A stretch of 64,000 nucleotides of DNA from an uncultured bacterium. Its GTDB lineage: Bacteria > Myxococcota_A > Polyangia > Polyangiales > Houyiibacteriaceae. The stretch's first letter is position 1, and each line of letters starts with the position of its first letter. The notes beneath the pieces were generated by a model. It saw only the letters and a list, made by a program, of their open reading frames with translations, was not told where the DNA came from and did no database searches. Below are positions 25,379 to 34,060 of this stretch, piece by piece. The position numbers and the translations under genes were made by a program. The stretch is from positions 43,356 through 107,355 of the forward strand of contig CALJDU010000076.1 of assembly GCA_938024995.1 (NCBI GenBank). Direction: 5' to 3'.

Positions 25379-26822
25379 GCGCGGAGAGCACGCCCGAGCG
25401 CGGCACGCTCTCGATCTCTTGGGCGCGATGCCCGAGGAGTGAGTTTGCGGCGATAAAGCCGGTCGTGACCGCGCGCTCCATCAGCGCGGAGGGCTGCTCG
25501 ATGCGAACAAAGTCGCCGGCCAGCGTGACCATCCGCTCGGGCGTGATCACGCTCGGGCGCCTCGCGTGGCTCCCCGGGGCGAACGCCGGGCAGTCCCAGC
25601 GACACAGGTAGCGCTCCTCCAGAATCGTCGCGTCACGCGTCTCGGGGTAGAGCTCGTGGAGCCCCGCTAAGAGGTTCGTCTTGATCGCTTCTTCGTGGTG
25701 CACCGGGTCGACCGCGTAAGCGTGAAGCTCCACCACGGAACCACCGCGCTGCTCCGCTTGCGCGCGCGACTCGTCCTCGAGCTTCTCGTAGACGCTGATG
25801 TTGTCGAGCAAGCCGACCCCCGCGGTTCCCGCGAAGGGCGCGCGGTGAGCCGCGACCGGGCGGTCGAGCCACAGACGCCAGACGACGAAAGGCCAGGTCA
25901 CCTCCAGCGCGTCGACATCACTCCGCCACGTCTCGTTACCGAGCGTCTTGGAGCGCGCGACCAGCTCACGGAGCGGGTTCACCGAGAGCCCGAGCACCAC
26001 GCCGTCGAAGCGCGTGGATCGCGAGCCCACGTGCACGTCATAGCCGTTCGCGTGTCCGGGGGCGCGCTCGACACGTTCAACCGCGGTGCCGGTCTGCACG
26101 TTGACGTCGAGCGAGCGCAGGTAGTGACCGAGCGGGTTGAAGAGGCCGCGCGAGAACGGGACGTTCATCGTGTCGAAGACCAGGCCCTCCGGGTTGCCCA
26201 TGAAGTAGAAGTGGAACTGCATAAGCAGCTCGGCGGCGGAGAGGTTCTCTTCGCGGCTGAAGAACGAGTGCGAGAAGACATCGAAGAGCATCCGCCGCGC
26301 TTCTTCTGGGAAGCTCAACGAGTCGAGGTACTCGCGCGCGCTCATGTGATCGTAGCGCTCATAGGTATGCGGACCGAAGGCCAGCATCGCGGCGGCCGCT
26401 TTGCGATCGATCTGGAGGAGCGCCTGAAGACCGAGCGAATCAGTGCGGCGCACCAGCTCCGCGATGTTCAGCGGAGCGCGTTTTGGGAGCGCGCGAAAAG
26501 AGGCCTTCGCGCCGTCTTCGCCGAGCACCGGGTAGTCGGTCATCGGCGTCAGGCACGAGAGCTCAGGATCCACTCGCCGCATCAAGGCGCGCAGGTTGTA
26601 GTACTGCCGGAAGAAGGCGTGGAAGCCGCGCTCCATCTGAAACGAGGTGCCGTCTTTGAGCTCGTCGTTCCACGCCGCGGCGCGCCCGCCCAAGATGTCC
26701 TCGCGCTCGTAGAGCGTGACGCGGGCGCCGTTTTCCGCCAAGACGGTGGCCGCCGCCAAGCCCGCGAGACCGCCGCCGACAACCGCCGTTTCCAGGCGCC
26801 GCTTGATGCCGCTCTGTCGCAT
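25368..26822 (-). CDS. crtU: CrtU-type carotene desaturase/methyltransferase (aromatic ring-forming)
   Basis: FAD-dependent oxidoreductase of the carotenoid/amine-oxidase group, 484 residues. The N-terminal dinucleotide fold is AVVGGGLAGLAAA, followed by LGGRAAAW. The stretch GFHAFFRQYYNLRALMRR, the DYPVLG segment, FDVFSHSFFS and the HFYFMGNPEGL region are features I associate with CrtU (isorenieratene synthase), which turns beta-ionone rings into aromatic rings, rather than with phytoene desaturase CrtI. Its neighbours support this: a UbiE-like methyltransferase ends 5 bp upstream and a lycopene beta-cyclase diverges beyond it, the same trio as crtT-crtU-crtY of streptomycetes. The ATG at 26822 is chosen because the FAD motif follows within 14 residues. 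A different carotenoid oxidoreductase remains possible. Confidence 0.75.
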   Translation of the reverse strand: MRQSGIKRRLETAVVGGGLAGLAAATVLAENGARVTLYEREDILGGRAAAWNDELKDGTSFQMERGFHAFFRQYYNLRALMRRVDPELSCLTPMTDYPVLGEDGAKASFRALPKRAPLNIAELVRRTDSLGLQALLQIDRKAAAAMLAFGPHTYERYDHMSAREYLDSLSFPEEARRMLFDVFSHSFFSREENLSAAELLMQFHFYFMGNPEGLVFDTMNVPFSRGLFNPLGHYLRSLDVNVQTGTAVERVERAPGHANGYDVHVGSRSTRFDGVVLGLSVNPLRELVARSKTLGNETWRSDVDALEVTWPFVVWRLWLDRPVAAHRAPFAGTAGVGLLDNISVYEKLEDESRAQAEQRGGSVVELHAYAVDPVHHEEAIKTNLLAGLHELYPETRDATILEERYLCRWDCPAFAPGSHARRPSVITPERMVTLAGDFVRIEQPSALMERAVTTGFIAANSLLGHRAQEIESVPRSGVLSALKL

Positions 26823-26827
26823 GTCGC

Positions 26828-27616
26828 TCACGCCTGACTCCGGGTGGGTTTGCGCGCCATGAAGGAATGGACGATCTCGCGCTGCCATCCGTCGAGCGGG
26901 AGGGTGTGCACATCGCGGAAGCCCGCGCGCAGCAAGCGACGCTCGAACCCGCGCTTGCCGTCAAACTCGTTCACGCTGCGGCGCAGGTAGCGATAGATCT
27001 TTGTGGAGCCCGCGGTGAACAAGCCGCCCGGGATGATCACGCCCACGCTCACCGCGTTCCAGATCGCGCGGCTCTTGAGCGAGTCGGCGACGGAGTACTC
27101 GTGAAAGCAAATGTGTCCCCCCGGCGCGAGCAAGGCGAAGAGGTTCGCGAGGCAGCGATCGGGGTCTGGGATGTTGCGGATCCCGTACGCCATCAAGATC
27201 GCGTCAAAGGGTCCTTCTGCGCCGGCCGCGACGGGATCGGTCGCGTCGCCCAAGATGAACTCGGCGTCGAGGTGCGTCTTCGTTCGCGCCTTCGTGATCA
27301 TGCCTTCGGAGGCGTCGAGGCCGACGAGCTTCGCGCGCGGGAACGCCTTGCGCATCGCGCCGGTCGAGAGCCCGGTTCCGCAGCAGAGATCAAGCACGCG
27401 CCGTGTTCGATCGGGCGCCGCGTCTTTGACGTCCGCGTCGCTCAAGGCGTCCGCGAGGCGCGCCGCGCTCATCTCAAGATGACGAACGTAACCCGGGTTC
27501 GCCCCGGTCAGAAAATCATAGGTCCGCGCGATACGATCGAAGTCGCGAGGGACGCGGCGCTTTTGCTCTTGGATCTCCACGGCGGAGGTATAGGAGGGCG
27601 AGCCGGATCGGTCCAC
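26828..27616 (-). CDS. UbiE/CrtT-like SAM methyltransferase
   Basis: Class I methyltransferase of the UbiE/MenG group, 262 residues with the GTG at 27616 (a second GTG at 27580 would remove 12 residues). Motifs: FDRIARTYDFL near the start, VLDLCCGTGLS (motif I), KLVGLDASEGM (motif II) and DAILMAYGIRNIPDP (the UbiE-type FGxRN region). Two readings compete. It may be demethylmenaquinone methyltransferase, or it may be the CrtT-type protein that accompanies crtU in actinobacterial carotenoid clusters. Its position 5 bp upstream of crtU and divergent from crtY favours the second. Confidence 0.78.
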   Translation of the reverse strand: MDRSGSPSYTSAVEIQEQKRRVPRDFDRIARTYDFLTGANPGYVRHLEMSAARLADALSDADVKDAAPDRTRRVLDLCCGTGLSTGAMRKAFPRAKLVGLDASEGMITKARTKTHLDAEFILGDATDPVAAGAEGPFDAILMAYGIRNIPDPDRCLANLFALLAPGGHICFHEYSVADSLKSRAIWNAVSVGVIIPGGLFTAGSTKIYRYLRRSVNEFDGKRGFERRLLRAGFRDVHTLPLDGWQREIVHSFMARKPTRSQA

Positions 27617-27645
27617 AGGACACGAGCGAGATCACAAACGCCTGG

Positions 27646-27679
27646 TCAAACACGAGTACAAACCTGGACAGCGTGTTGA
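27646..27679. promoter_or_regulatory. Inverted repeat in the crtT/crtY divergent promoter region
   Basis: TCAAACACG and CGTGTTGA form an imperfect inverted repeat (one extra A) about 17 nt apart, in the 120-bp region between the divergent crtT-like and crtY genes. It is a candidate operator for shared control; I cannot assign a regulator. Confidence 0.35.
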
Positions 27680-27737
27680 AGAACATCTGCGTGCTCTTCT
27701 CTTGGGAAAGAAGTAACCCTAGGTCAGGCCGTTCGTG

Positions 27738-28943
27738 ATGAAGACGCAGACGCACACAGGACAGGGCTCCCCCAACACGGTCGACTTGATCATCGTTGGC
27801 GGCGGCGCGTCCGGTCTCAGCCTCGCGGTGCACTTGCTCGACGCGGGGTACCAAGGAGAGCTGCTCGTCCTCGATCGCCGGGAGACGTTTGAAGAGGACC
27901 GGACGTTTTGCAACTTCCGGGTGGACCCGCACCCGTTTGAATCGTGCGTGGTGCATCGGTATCCACGCTGGCGGGTTCGTGATCATGGCGCGGGCGAGCG
28001 CGGCTGGATCACGCGAACGAGCGAACGGCATCCCTACGAGCGGATCTCGTCTCTCGCGTTCTACCTGGAAGGCCAGCGCCGCATCCGTGAAGCGAAGAAC
28101 GCGCGCTTGCTTTTGTCGGCGACGGTCAGCGAGGTGCGCGGGGGGTCAGGGTCGGCCGAAGTGATCGCGACGGTCGCGGGCGCTGAGACGCGGTTCCGCG
28201 CACCGCTCGTCTTCGACTCCCGACCTGCCGAGCTCTTGCCGTCCGACACCGCGCTCATCCAACACTTCGAAGGATGGTTCATCGAGACGCGAGACGCGGT
28301 CTTCGATCCCGAGGTCGCGACGCTCATGGACTTTGACGTCCCTGGGTGCCCGGCGTCGACGCATTTCCTTTACGTGTTGCCAGACAGCCCAACGAGCGCG
28401 TTGATCGAGGACACCTACTTCACGAAGACGCGCGAACCGGACGTGCCCTACGAAGCGACTCTGCTCCGCGCGTGTTCTCGTTACGGCGAATATCGCGTGA
28501 CGCGGAAAGAGCGCGGCGTGCTCCCGATGTCGGTCGGTGCCCCCGCTCCCGCTCCCCGAGGCGTGACGCGCATCGGTCTCGCTGGCGGCGCGGCCAAGCC
28601 CGCGAGCGGGTACGTCTTCTCGTTTATCCAGCGCTGGTCGGCCGCGATCGCCGAGGCCGTGGTCGCGGGTCAGCCGATCCCGAAGATGCCGCGGAACGCG
28701 CGAACCCGAGCGCTTGACGACATCTTCCTCGCGGAGCTCGCGGCCCGCCCGCACGTGGCGCCAGGTCTGTTCACCGCGATGTTCGATCGCGTGCCGGTCG
28801 ACATGTTGGTTCGCTTCCTCAACGAACGGTCTTCGCCTCGGGACGAGCTGTCGATTATGCGGGCGCTGCCCGCCTCGCCAATGGTGAAGCGCGCGCTCGC
28901 CCTCGGCGCGCGTCGTGCGTTCGGTCACGCCCTTCGTCGCTAA
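27738..28943 (+). CDS. crtY: Lycopene beta-cyclase (CrtY type)
   Basis: FAD-binding cyclase making beta-ionone rings from lycopene, 401 residues. It has the N-terminal LIIVGGGASGLSLA dinucleotide motif, a VFDSRP motif, QHFEGWFIET and FDPEVATLMDF (the CrtY region before the substrate face). FLYVLPDS with LIEDTYF follows, then ERGVLPM and GGAAKPASGYVF. These occur in the expected order for the proteobacterial/actinobacterial CrtY family. An in-frame GTG precedes the ATG by one codon. It diverges from the crtT-crtU pair; its product beta-carotene would be the CrtU substrate. Upstream genes (crtE, crtB, crtI) are not in the window. Confidence 0.87.
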   Translation: MKTQTHTGQGSPNTVDLIIVGGGASGLSLAVHLLDAGYQGELLVLDRRETFEEDRTFCNFRVDPHPFESCVVHRYPRWRVRDHGAGERGWITRTSERHPYERISSLAFYLEGQRRIREAKNARLLLSATVSEVRGGSGSAEVIATVAGAETRFRAPLVFDSRPAELLPSDTALIQHFEGWFIETRDAVFDPEVATLMDFDVPGCPASTHFLYVLPDSPTSALIEDTYFTKTREPDVPYEATLLRACSRYGEYRVTRKERGVLPMSVGAPAPAPRGVTRIGLAGGAAKPASGYVFSFIQRWSAAIAEAVVAGQPIPKMPRNARTRALDDIFLAELAARPHVAPGLFTAMFDRVPVDMLVRFLNERSSPRDELSIMRALPASPMVKRALALGARRAFGHALRR

Positions 28944-29034
28944 CGTCAGGCGCCTTCGCGCGCTTTGCACCATGCTCTGGGTAGCGCTCGCCTCGAGGAT
29001 GAATCGAAACGAGCGCGCGGCGTTCAAACCGCAG

Positions 29035-29040
29035 AAGGAG
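29035..29040 (+). promoter_or_regulatory. Strong Shine-Dalgarno for the GlsB-like gene
   Basis: AAGGAG, 8 nt before the ATG at 29049. It decides this start and contrasts with the many genes that have no Shine-Dalgarno site. Confidence 0.75.
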
Positions 29041-29048
29041 ATTTCGAA

Positions 29049-29300
29049 ATGGGAATCCTTACCTGGATCGTGCTCGGCCTCGTCTCGGGCGTCATCGCCA
29101 AGTTCCTCATGCCCGGCGACCAAGAGGGTGGCTGGATCAAGACGATCCTCCTCGGCATCGTCGGCGCGCTCCTCGGCGGGTTCATCGGGAACTACTTCGG
29201 CTTTGGTGGCGTTGACGGTTTCAACTTCAAGAGCGTGGTCGTCGCGACGGTCGGCGCGTTGCTGCTCCTCATTCCCGGACGCATCCTCAAGAAAATTTGA
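29049..29300 (+). CDS. GlsB/YeaQ/YmgE-family small membrane protein
   Basis: 83-residue membrane protein of the transglycosylase-associated (GlsB/YeaQ/YmgE) family. Three Gly-rich hydrophobic helices: LTWIVLGLVSGVIAKFLMPG, ILLGIVGALLGGFIGNYFG and VVVATVGALLLLIPG. The LMPGDQEGGW loop between helices 1 and 2 is a family signature. Members are stress-induced small membrane proteins of unknown mechanism. A strong Shine-Dalgarno site and a normal start point to high expression. It probably shares the terminator downstream of the peptidoglycan-binding gene. Confidence 0.88.
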   Translation: MGILTWIVLGLVSGVIAKFLMPGDQEGGWIKTILLGIVGALLGGFIGNYFGFGGVDGFNFKSVVVATVGALLLLIPGRILKKI

Positions 29301-29410
29301 GCTGACGCTTATGGGGGAGCGGCGTTTCGGCGTGAGCAACACCACGGCGAGCCGCGTCTTTTCGCCGCCACAATCTCACGCAGACACGGTTCCGAAGCCG
29401 GAACGCGATT

Positions 29411-29415
29411 GGAGG
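29411..29415 (+). promoter_or_regulatory. Shine-Dalgarno for the peptidoglycan-binding gene
   Basis: GGAGG, 7 nt before the ATG at 29423; it rules out the TTG two codons upstream as the start. Confidence 0.75.
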
Positions 29416-29422
29416 ATTGACC

Positions 29423-29698
29423 ATGGGGATGATGAAAAAGGGCTCGAAGGGCGAGGACGTTCAGGCGCTGCAGAAGCAGCTCGCGGACCTTGGCTATGAG
29501 GTCGACGTGAACGGCGACTTTGGCGCGATCACGCACTGGGCGGTCGTGAACTTCCAGGCGATGTTCGGCTACACGACCGATGGCATCGCGGGCCCGGGGA
29601 CGCTCGGGTTGATCGAAGCGCAGCTCGGCTATGGCTGGAACGCCAAGGATCCAGAGGCGCACAGCAAGGCGCTTCGCGCGCAGGGACTCAAGGCTTAG
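29423..29698 (+). CDS. Small stand-alone peptidoglycan-binding domain protein
   Basis: 91 residues, almost entirely one PG_binding_1 domain: KGSKGEDVQALQKQLADLGY, then VNGDFGAITHWAVVNFQ, then DGIAGPGTLGLIE, the three-helix pattern that binds peptidoglycan. There is no signal peptide or membrane helix; the N-terminus is MGMMKKGSKG. So it either stays in the cytoplasm, leaves by a non-Sec route, or is released on lysis. It is followed by a strong intrinsic terminator. Alternatives are a domain borrowed for other carbohydrate binding or a cargo subunit of a phage-tail-like particle, but no such genes are nearby. Confidence 0.82.
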   Translation: MGMMKKGSKGEDVQALQKQLADLGYEVDVNGDFGAITHWAVVNFQAMFGYTTDGIAGPGTLGLIEAQLGYGWNAKDPEAHSKALRAQGLKA

Positions 29699-29720
29699 GC
29701 GTTTTCGCCGCGAGCAGGGA

Positions 29721-29745
29721 GGGTCCGCTTCGGCGGGCCCTTTTT
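29721..29745 (+). terminator. Intrinsic terminator after the peptidoglycan-binding gene
   Basis: GGGTCCGC-TTCG-GCGGGCCC, an 8-bp stem (one G-U) with a stable TTCG tetraloop, directly followed by TTTTT. The most convincing intrinsic terminator in the window. Confidence 0.9.
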
Positions 29746-29825
29746 GCGTTCGGGTCGAGGCGCGATCGAAAATCCCCCTGGGTGAACACCTACGGATTTC
29801 CTATGCGAGCGATCACCGTAGCCCT

Positions 29826-29831
29826 TAGTAT
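29826..29831 (+). promoter_or_regulatory. -10-like TAGTAT upstream of the kinase
   Basis: TAGTAT, then 11 nt, then the GTG start at 29843; the 5' leader would be only about 4-5 nt. Confidence 0.35.
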
Positions 29832-29842
29832 TTCGCGCTGAC

Positions 29843-32800
29843 GTGACGGACGAGGAGACCCCCGCCAGTATCGGACGCTATCAAATCGTCCGACGCCTCG
29901 GCACCGGCGGCATGGCTGAGGTGTTCTTGGCGAAGTCGGCTGGCGCCGAAGGCATTGAGAAGCTGCTCGTGCTCAAGCGCGTGCTGCCGACCTTCGCCCG
30001 AAGCGCGAAGTTCATCTCGATGTTCGTCGATGAGGCCAAGGTCGCGATGCGGCTCAACCATCCGAACATCGTCCAGGTCTACGCCTTCGAGCAGGTGAAG
30101 CGAGAGTTCTTGCTCGCGATGGAGTTCGTGGACGGACTCGATCTCGGGCGTCTCGTCGCGGCGTGTCGACGCAAGAAGGTTCGCGTTCCGTATGGGCTCG
30201 CCGCCTTCATCGTGATGGAGGTCGCCAAGGGTCTCGACTACGCGCACAAGCGCAAGGACGAGCGCGGCGATCCGATGGAGATCGTGCACCGCGACGTCAG
30301 CCCACAGAACGTGTTGCTGACGTACGACGGAGTCGTGAAGGTCGCGGACTTCGGCATCGCGAAAGCGCGCATGGTCTCGGAGGAGACCGGCGTCATCAAA
30401 GGCAAGTTCTCCTACATGTCACCGGAGCAGGCGAGGGGCGCCCGGGTCGATCCGCGGAGCGACGTCTATTCGCTCGGCGTGCTCTTGGCGGAGCTGCTGA
30501 TGGGGCGCGCGATGTATCCGGGCGTGCACGGGATCGACGTGCTCGAGCGTGTACGCCGCTCCGAGGTCACCTACCCCAAGAACGTCGACCCTGAGGTCCC
30601 GGTCGAGCTCAACCGCATCGTCCAGCGCGCGACCTCCGAGGATCGCGAAGAGCGCTACCAGTCCGGCCGCTCGCTCGCCGGCGCGATCAACCAGTACCTC
30701 CGTCTTGAAGAAGAGGTCTGGGACATGGAAGCGCTTGAGCGTTTCCTCGCCGAGCACATCCCGCGCAGCCCCGAGGACGCGCGCGAAGCGCAGAAGATCG
30801 CGACCTTCGTGGGCGGAGAGACGGTCTTCTCTGGGGTCGGACAGCGCGAGCTTCGAGAGCGTCGCCAGGTCGTCGTGGTCGCCGGTCGAGTGCGCGCTGA
30901 CATCACCAATACCGGAACGGAGTCTGGCGTCGACATCGGAACGGAAGCCGCCAAGGTCCTCGCGGACATCGCGTACAAAGCGGACGCGGTGCTCTCGTGG
31001 CCCGACGGACTCGGCAAGAACCGATTTCGTTTCATCCTCGGGCTCGGCAAAGCGTCCGTCAACGATCCCTTCCGCGCCTCGACGCTCGCGCTCGATCTGC
31101 TCGAGGCGCTCGACGGCCTGAGCGCCGATCTCTTGATCCCCGTGACCGCCTCGGTGGGGCTCTCGCGCGGCGCGGTCTCGACCGTCCGCGACCAAGGTGG
31201 ACGCTTGCTTCGCTACACGCCGGTGGGCGCGGTGCTCGAGGTGGCGGAGCGCTTGGCGGACGCCGGACGCATCAATGATGTCTTGGTCGCGGGCGAAGTG
31301 TTCCGGATGGTCCGACGCGACTTTCAGTTCGCGAGGCGAGACAGCGACGTGGACGTCCGCACCGATCCGGGCGGAGCCCCTCGCGGGATCCGCTCCTGGC
31401 GCTTGATCGGCGCGCGCACGCGCGAAGAAAAAGCAGAAGAGCTTCGGGCGTCTGCTCGGGCGAGCGAGATCGTGGGTCGCGATGACGAGATGGCGAACCT
31501 CCACGCGGTCTTCGATGAAGCCGTCACCACCAAGCGCGCCCTCTTTTGTTCGGTCATCGGCGAGCTCGGGGTCGGCAAGACCGCGGTGGTCGCGGCCGCG
31601 ATTGAGTCGATCGGGAGCGCGGCGCCACGCGTGCTGCGAACCGAGTCCACCATCGCGACGACGGACCTCCCGTTTGGCGCGGTCGCGGAGCTCGTTCGCG
31701 AGTGCTGCGAGATCCCGGATCGGGCGAGCGCTGAAGAGGCCCGCGAGAAGCTCAAGACCGCGCTCGACACCTTGATCACGAGCGACAAGCGCCGCGCGGA
31801 GTGCTCGCGCGGCCTGACCCGTTTGATCGCGCCGCGAAAAGAAGACGGTCCGATCGAGAACGCGAACGTCATCACGCGCGGCGTCGAGATCTTGGTCTAC
31901 GAACTGGCCTCGCGCGCCCCGCTTATCATCTGGGTCGACTCGCTTCAGTGGTGCGACACCCCGAGCCTGGAGCTGGTCCGCGCGCTTCGGCAGCGCCCCT
32001 ACGATGTACCCGTGCTCGTGATCATGGGGACCCGCCCCGACGAGCGGGTGACGAGCGCCTTGGCGGGGGTGCCGGAGATCGCGCTCTACGAGCTCGGTGA
32101 CGACGACCGCCGCGCGCTGCTGCGCAAGCACTTCGGCGACGCGGATGTTCCGGAAGACGTCGAGCGGGCGATCCTCTCTCGCGCCGGCGGCAACCCCTTC
32201 TTCTTGATCGAGCTGGTCGACGCTTTGCTGGAACGCGGGGTCGTGACGATCGGCGACGGCATGGGCCGACGTCGCGTGACCAAGCGCCCGGGCGCGAGCA
32301 TTCAGCTCCCGACGACGCTCGAGGGCGTGATCGCGTCGCGTCTCGATGAGCTCCCGGAGATCCAGCGCCGCGCTTTGCGGTGGCTCGCGCTCGCGGGAGG
32401 TGGACTGCGTACCGCGGAGCTGTCGACGCTCGCGGGGACCAGCCTGGAAGCGCCGCTCGCCGAGCTTAAGAGCCGCGGCTTCATCAGTATGCGCGGCGAG
32501 TCACTCGGGTTCGCGAGCGCGGTTGTTCGTCACGTCGCGTATGAGGCGACCGATGTCCAAGATCGCGTCAGCATGCATCGGCGGGTCGCGACGCTCTTGT
32601 CGCGGAGCGGGGCGCAGGCCGCGCGGATCGCGCGGCACCTGGAGCAGGCGGGCGATAGCGCGGGCGCGGCGCAGGCTTATCTCGACGCCGCGGACCAAGC
32701 GCTCGCGATGTACTCCAACACCGACGCTTTCCGCTTCTTTGGGCGCGCGCTCTTGCTCCTGCCGCCAGGCGACGCGCAGCGCTTCCGGGCGCACGTGGGG

Positions 32801-34060
32801 CGCGAACAGATCCTTCGCTTCCTCGGGCGACCTCATGAGCAGCAGCGCGAGCTGGAGGCGATGCGCGCGATCACCGAGCGACGCGTCGATCCCGGGAAGC
32901 GCGCGCTCGCGCTGAATCGCCTCGCGCGTTTCGAACTCGACGCTGGTCGCGTGGAGGGCGTGGAAGAGAGCCTCCAAGAGGCTCGCGAAAACGCGCGCGC
33001 CGCGGGCGATCGTCAGGCCGAGATCGACTCGTTACGACTCGAGGCAGAGCTCGCGCGTGACGTGGGCGAACCGGATCGAGCGCTCGCTGCGTGTGACCGA
33101 GCGCTCGAGCGCGCGGGTTACCAACCGCACCTTCTTCCTTCGCGCGGCAGCGTGTTGGTGCAGCGCGGCATCTTGCTTCGCCGCCTCGGCCGGAGCGCCG
33201 ACGCGTTCGAGAACTACGCCGAGGCCATCGTGATTTTTCGGCGGCTCGGGAACAAGCGAAACGAGGCCTTCGCGCTCAACAGCTTGGGCGTCGCGCTGAC
33301 CTCAACCGGCGAATACGAAGACGCGATCAACGCGTTTCGCGCTTCGGTGTGGCTCGACCGCGAAACGGGTGATCGCCTGCGCTTGGGACGCAAGCTCAGC
33401 AACATCGGTCAGCTCTACGACACGCTTGGTGATCGGGAACGTGCGCAAGAGTTCGTGACGCGCGCGCTCGACGTGTTCGAGGCGGTAGATGATCGCGCGG
33501 GACGTTGCGACGCGCTCTGCGCGATGGCCGAGCTGATGCTCGCGGCGGGCCGAGGCGCAGAGGCGGCGTTGGTCCCGCTGGATCAGGCGCGGCGGATCTC
33601 CGAGCGCCTGAACGGCAAGTATGAGATGGCGCGCGAGCGGCTCGTCCGCGCCTACCTGGAGCGCGAGCGAGGCGACCACGTCGCGGCGCGAGAAGCGGCC
33701 CGCGCGGCCGTGGACATGGCGAAAGCGGACGGCCTGCGGAGCTACGAGGTTCACGGTCTGGTGCTGCTCTCCCGCGCGTTCGTCGACGAAGGCGACAAGG
33801 AGAACGCCTTGATGGTCGCGGAAGAAGCGCGCGCGCGAGGCGATGAAACGACGGTCGAGCGCGCGGAACAGGCGCTCTTCATCTTGGCCGAGGTCTTTGA
33901 GTCGCTCGATCGCCGACTGGACGCGGAGCTCGCCTATCGCGACGCCGCGACGATCGTGGACGGGCGTCTCGAGATGTTACGCGACCCGCGGCTTCGCGAG
34001 CGTTACTTGGCCACCCGTGAGGTCAAAGCGTTGCGCGCGATGGAGCACGCGCCAGCGTGA
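29843..34060 (+). CDS. Ser/Thr kinase fused to pseudo-cyclase, AAA ATPase and TPR domains
   Basis: 1405-residue cytosolic signalling protein. Residues 12-285: Hanks kinase with G-loop LGTGGMAEVF, Lys45, HRDVSPQN (Asp151), DFGIAKA (Asp169) and SPE at 193-195, so catalytically intact. Residues about 330-500: a domain shaped like a class III nucleotide cyclase (ends ASVGLSRGAV ... YTPVGAVLEVAERLADAG) but without the metal-binding aspartates, so probably inactive. Residues about 545-900: an ORC/STAND-like ATPase with VGRDDEM, Walker A GELGVGKT (about 573) and Walker B LIIWVDSLQW (about 693). Residues about 930-1390: TPR repeats. No membrane helix. GTG start. The last 4 bp overlap the patatin gene (GTGA), so the phospholipase is a likely output or target. 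Confidence 0.9.
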   Translation: MTDEETPASIGRYQIVRRLGTGGMAEVFLAKSAGAEGIEKLLVLKRVLPTFARSAKFISMFVDEAKVAMRLNHPNIVQVYAFEQVKREFLLAMEFVDGLDLGRLVAACRRKKVRVPYGLAAFIVMEVAKGLDYAHKRKDERGDPMEIVHRDVSPQNVLLTYDGVVKVADFGIAKARMVSEETGVIKGKFSYMSPEQARGARVDPRSDVYSLGVLLAELLMGRAMYPGVHGIDVLERVRRSEVTYPKNVDPEVPVELNRIVQRATSEDREERYQSGRSLAGAINQYLRLEEEVWDMEALERFLAEHIPRSPEDAREAQKIATFVGGETVFSGVGQRELRERRQVVVVAGRVRADITNTGTESGVDIGTEAAKVLADIAYKADAVLSWPDGLGKNRFRFILGLGKASVNDPFRASTLALDLLEALDGLSADLLIPVTASVGLSRGAVSTVRDQGGRLLRYTPVGAVLEVAERLADAGRINDVLVAGEVFRMVRRDFQFARRDSDVDVRTDPGGAPRGIRSWRLIGARTREEKAEELRASARASEIVGRDDEMANLHAVFDEAVTTKRALFCSVIGELGVGKTAVVAAAIESIGSAAPRVLRTESTIATTDLPFGAVAELVRECCEIPDRASAEEAREKLKTALDTLITSDKRRAECSRGLTRLIAPRKEDGPIENANVITRGVEILVYELASRAPLIIWVDSLQWCDTPSLELVRALRQRPYDVPVLVIMGTRPDERVTSALAGVPEIALYELGDDDRRALLRKHFGDADVPEDVERAILSRAGGNPFFLIELVDALLERGVVTIGDGMGRRRVTKRPGASIQLPTTLEGVIASRLDELPEIQRRALRWLALAGGGLRTAELSTLAGTSLEAPLAELKSRGFISMRGESLGFASAVVRHVAYEATDVQDRVSMHRRVATLLSRSGAQAARIARHLEQAGDSAGAAQAYLDAADQALAMYSNTDAFRFFGRALLLLPPGDAQRFRAHVGREQILRFLGRPHEQQRELEAMRAITERRVDPGKRALALNRLARFELDAGRVEGVEESLQEARENARAAGDRQAEIDSLRLEAELARDVGEPDRALAACDRALERAGYQPHLLPSRGSVLVQRGILLRRLGRSADAFENYAEAIVIFRRLGNKRNEAFALNSLGVALTSTGEYEDAINAFRASVWLDRETGDRLRLGRKLSNIGQLYDTLGDRERAQEFVTRALDVFEAVDDRAGRCDALCAMAELMLAAGRGAEAALVPLDQARRISERLNGKYEMARERLVRAYLERERGDHVAAREAARAAVDMAKADGLRSYEVHGLVLLSRAFVDEGDKENALMVAEEARARGDETTVERAEQALFILAEVFESLDRRLDAELAYRDAATIVDGRLEMLRDPRLRERYLATREVKALRAMEHAPA

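Noticed and set aside
26828..27616. Firm naming of the methyltransferase as menG/ubiE
   Set aside because: Motifs fit the family, but its place between crtU and crtY fits a CrtT-type role equally; left without a symbol.
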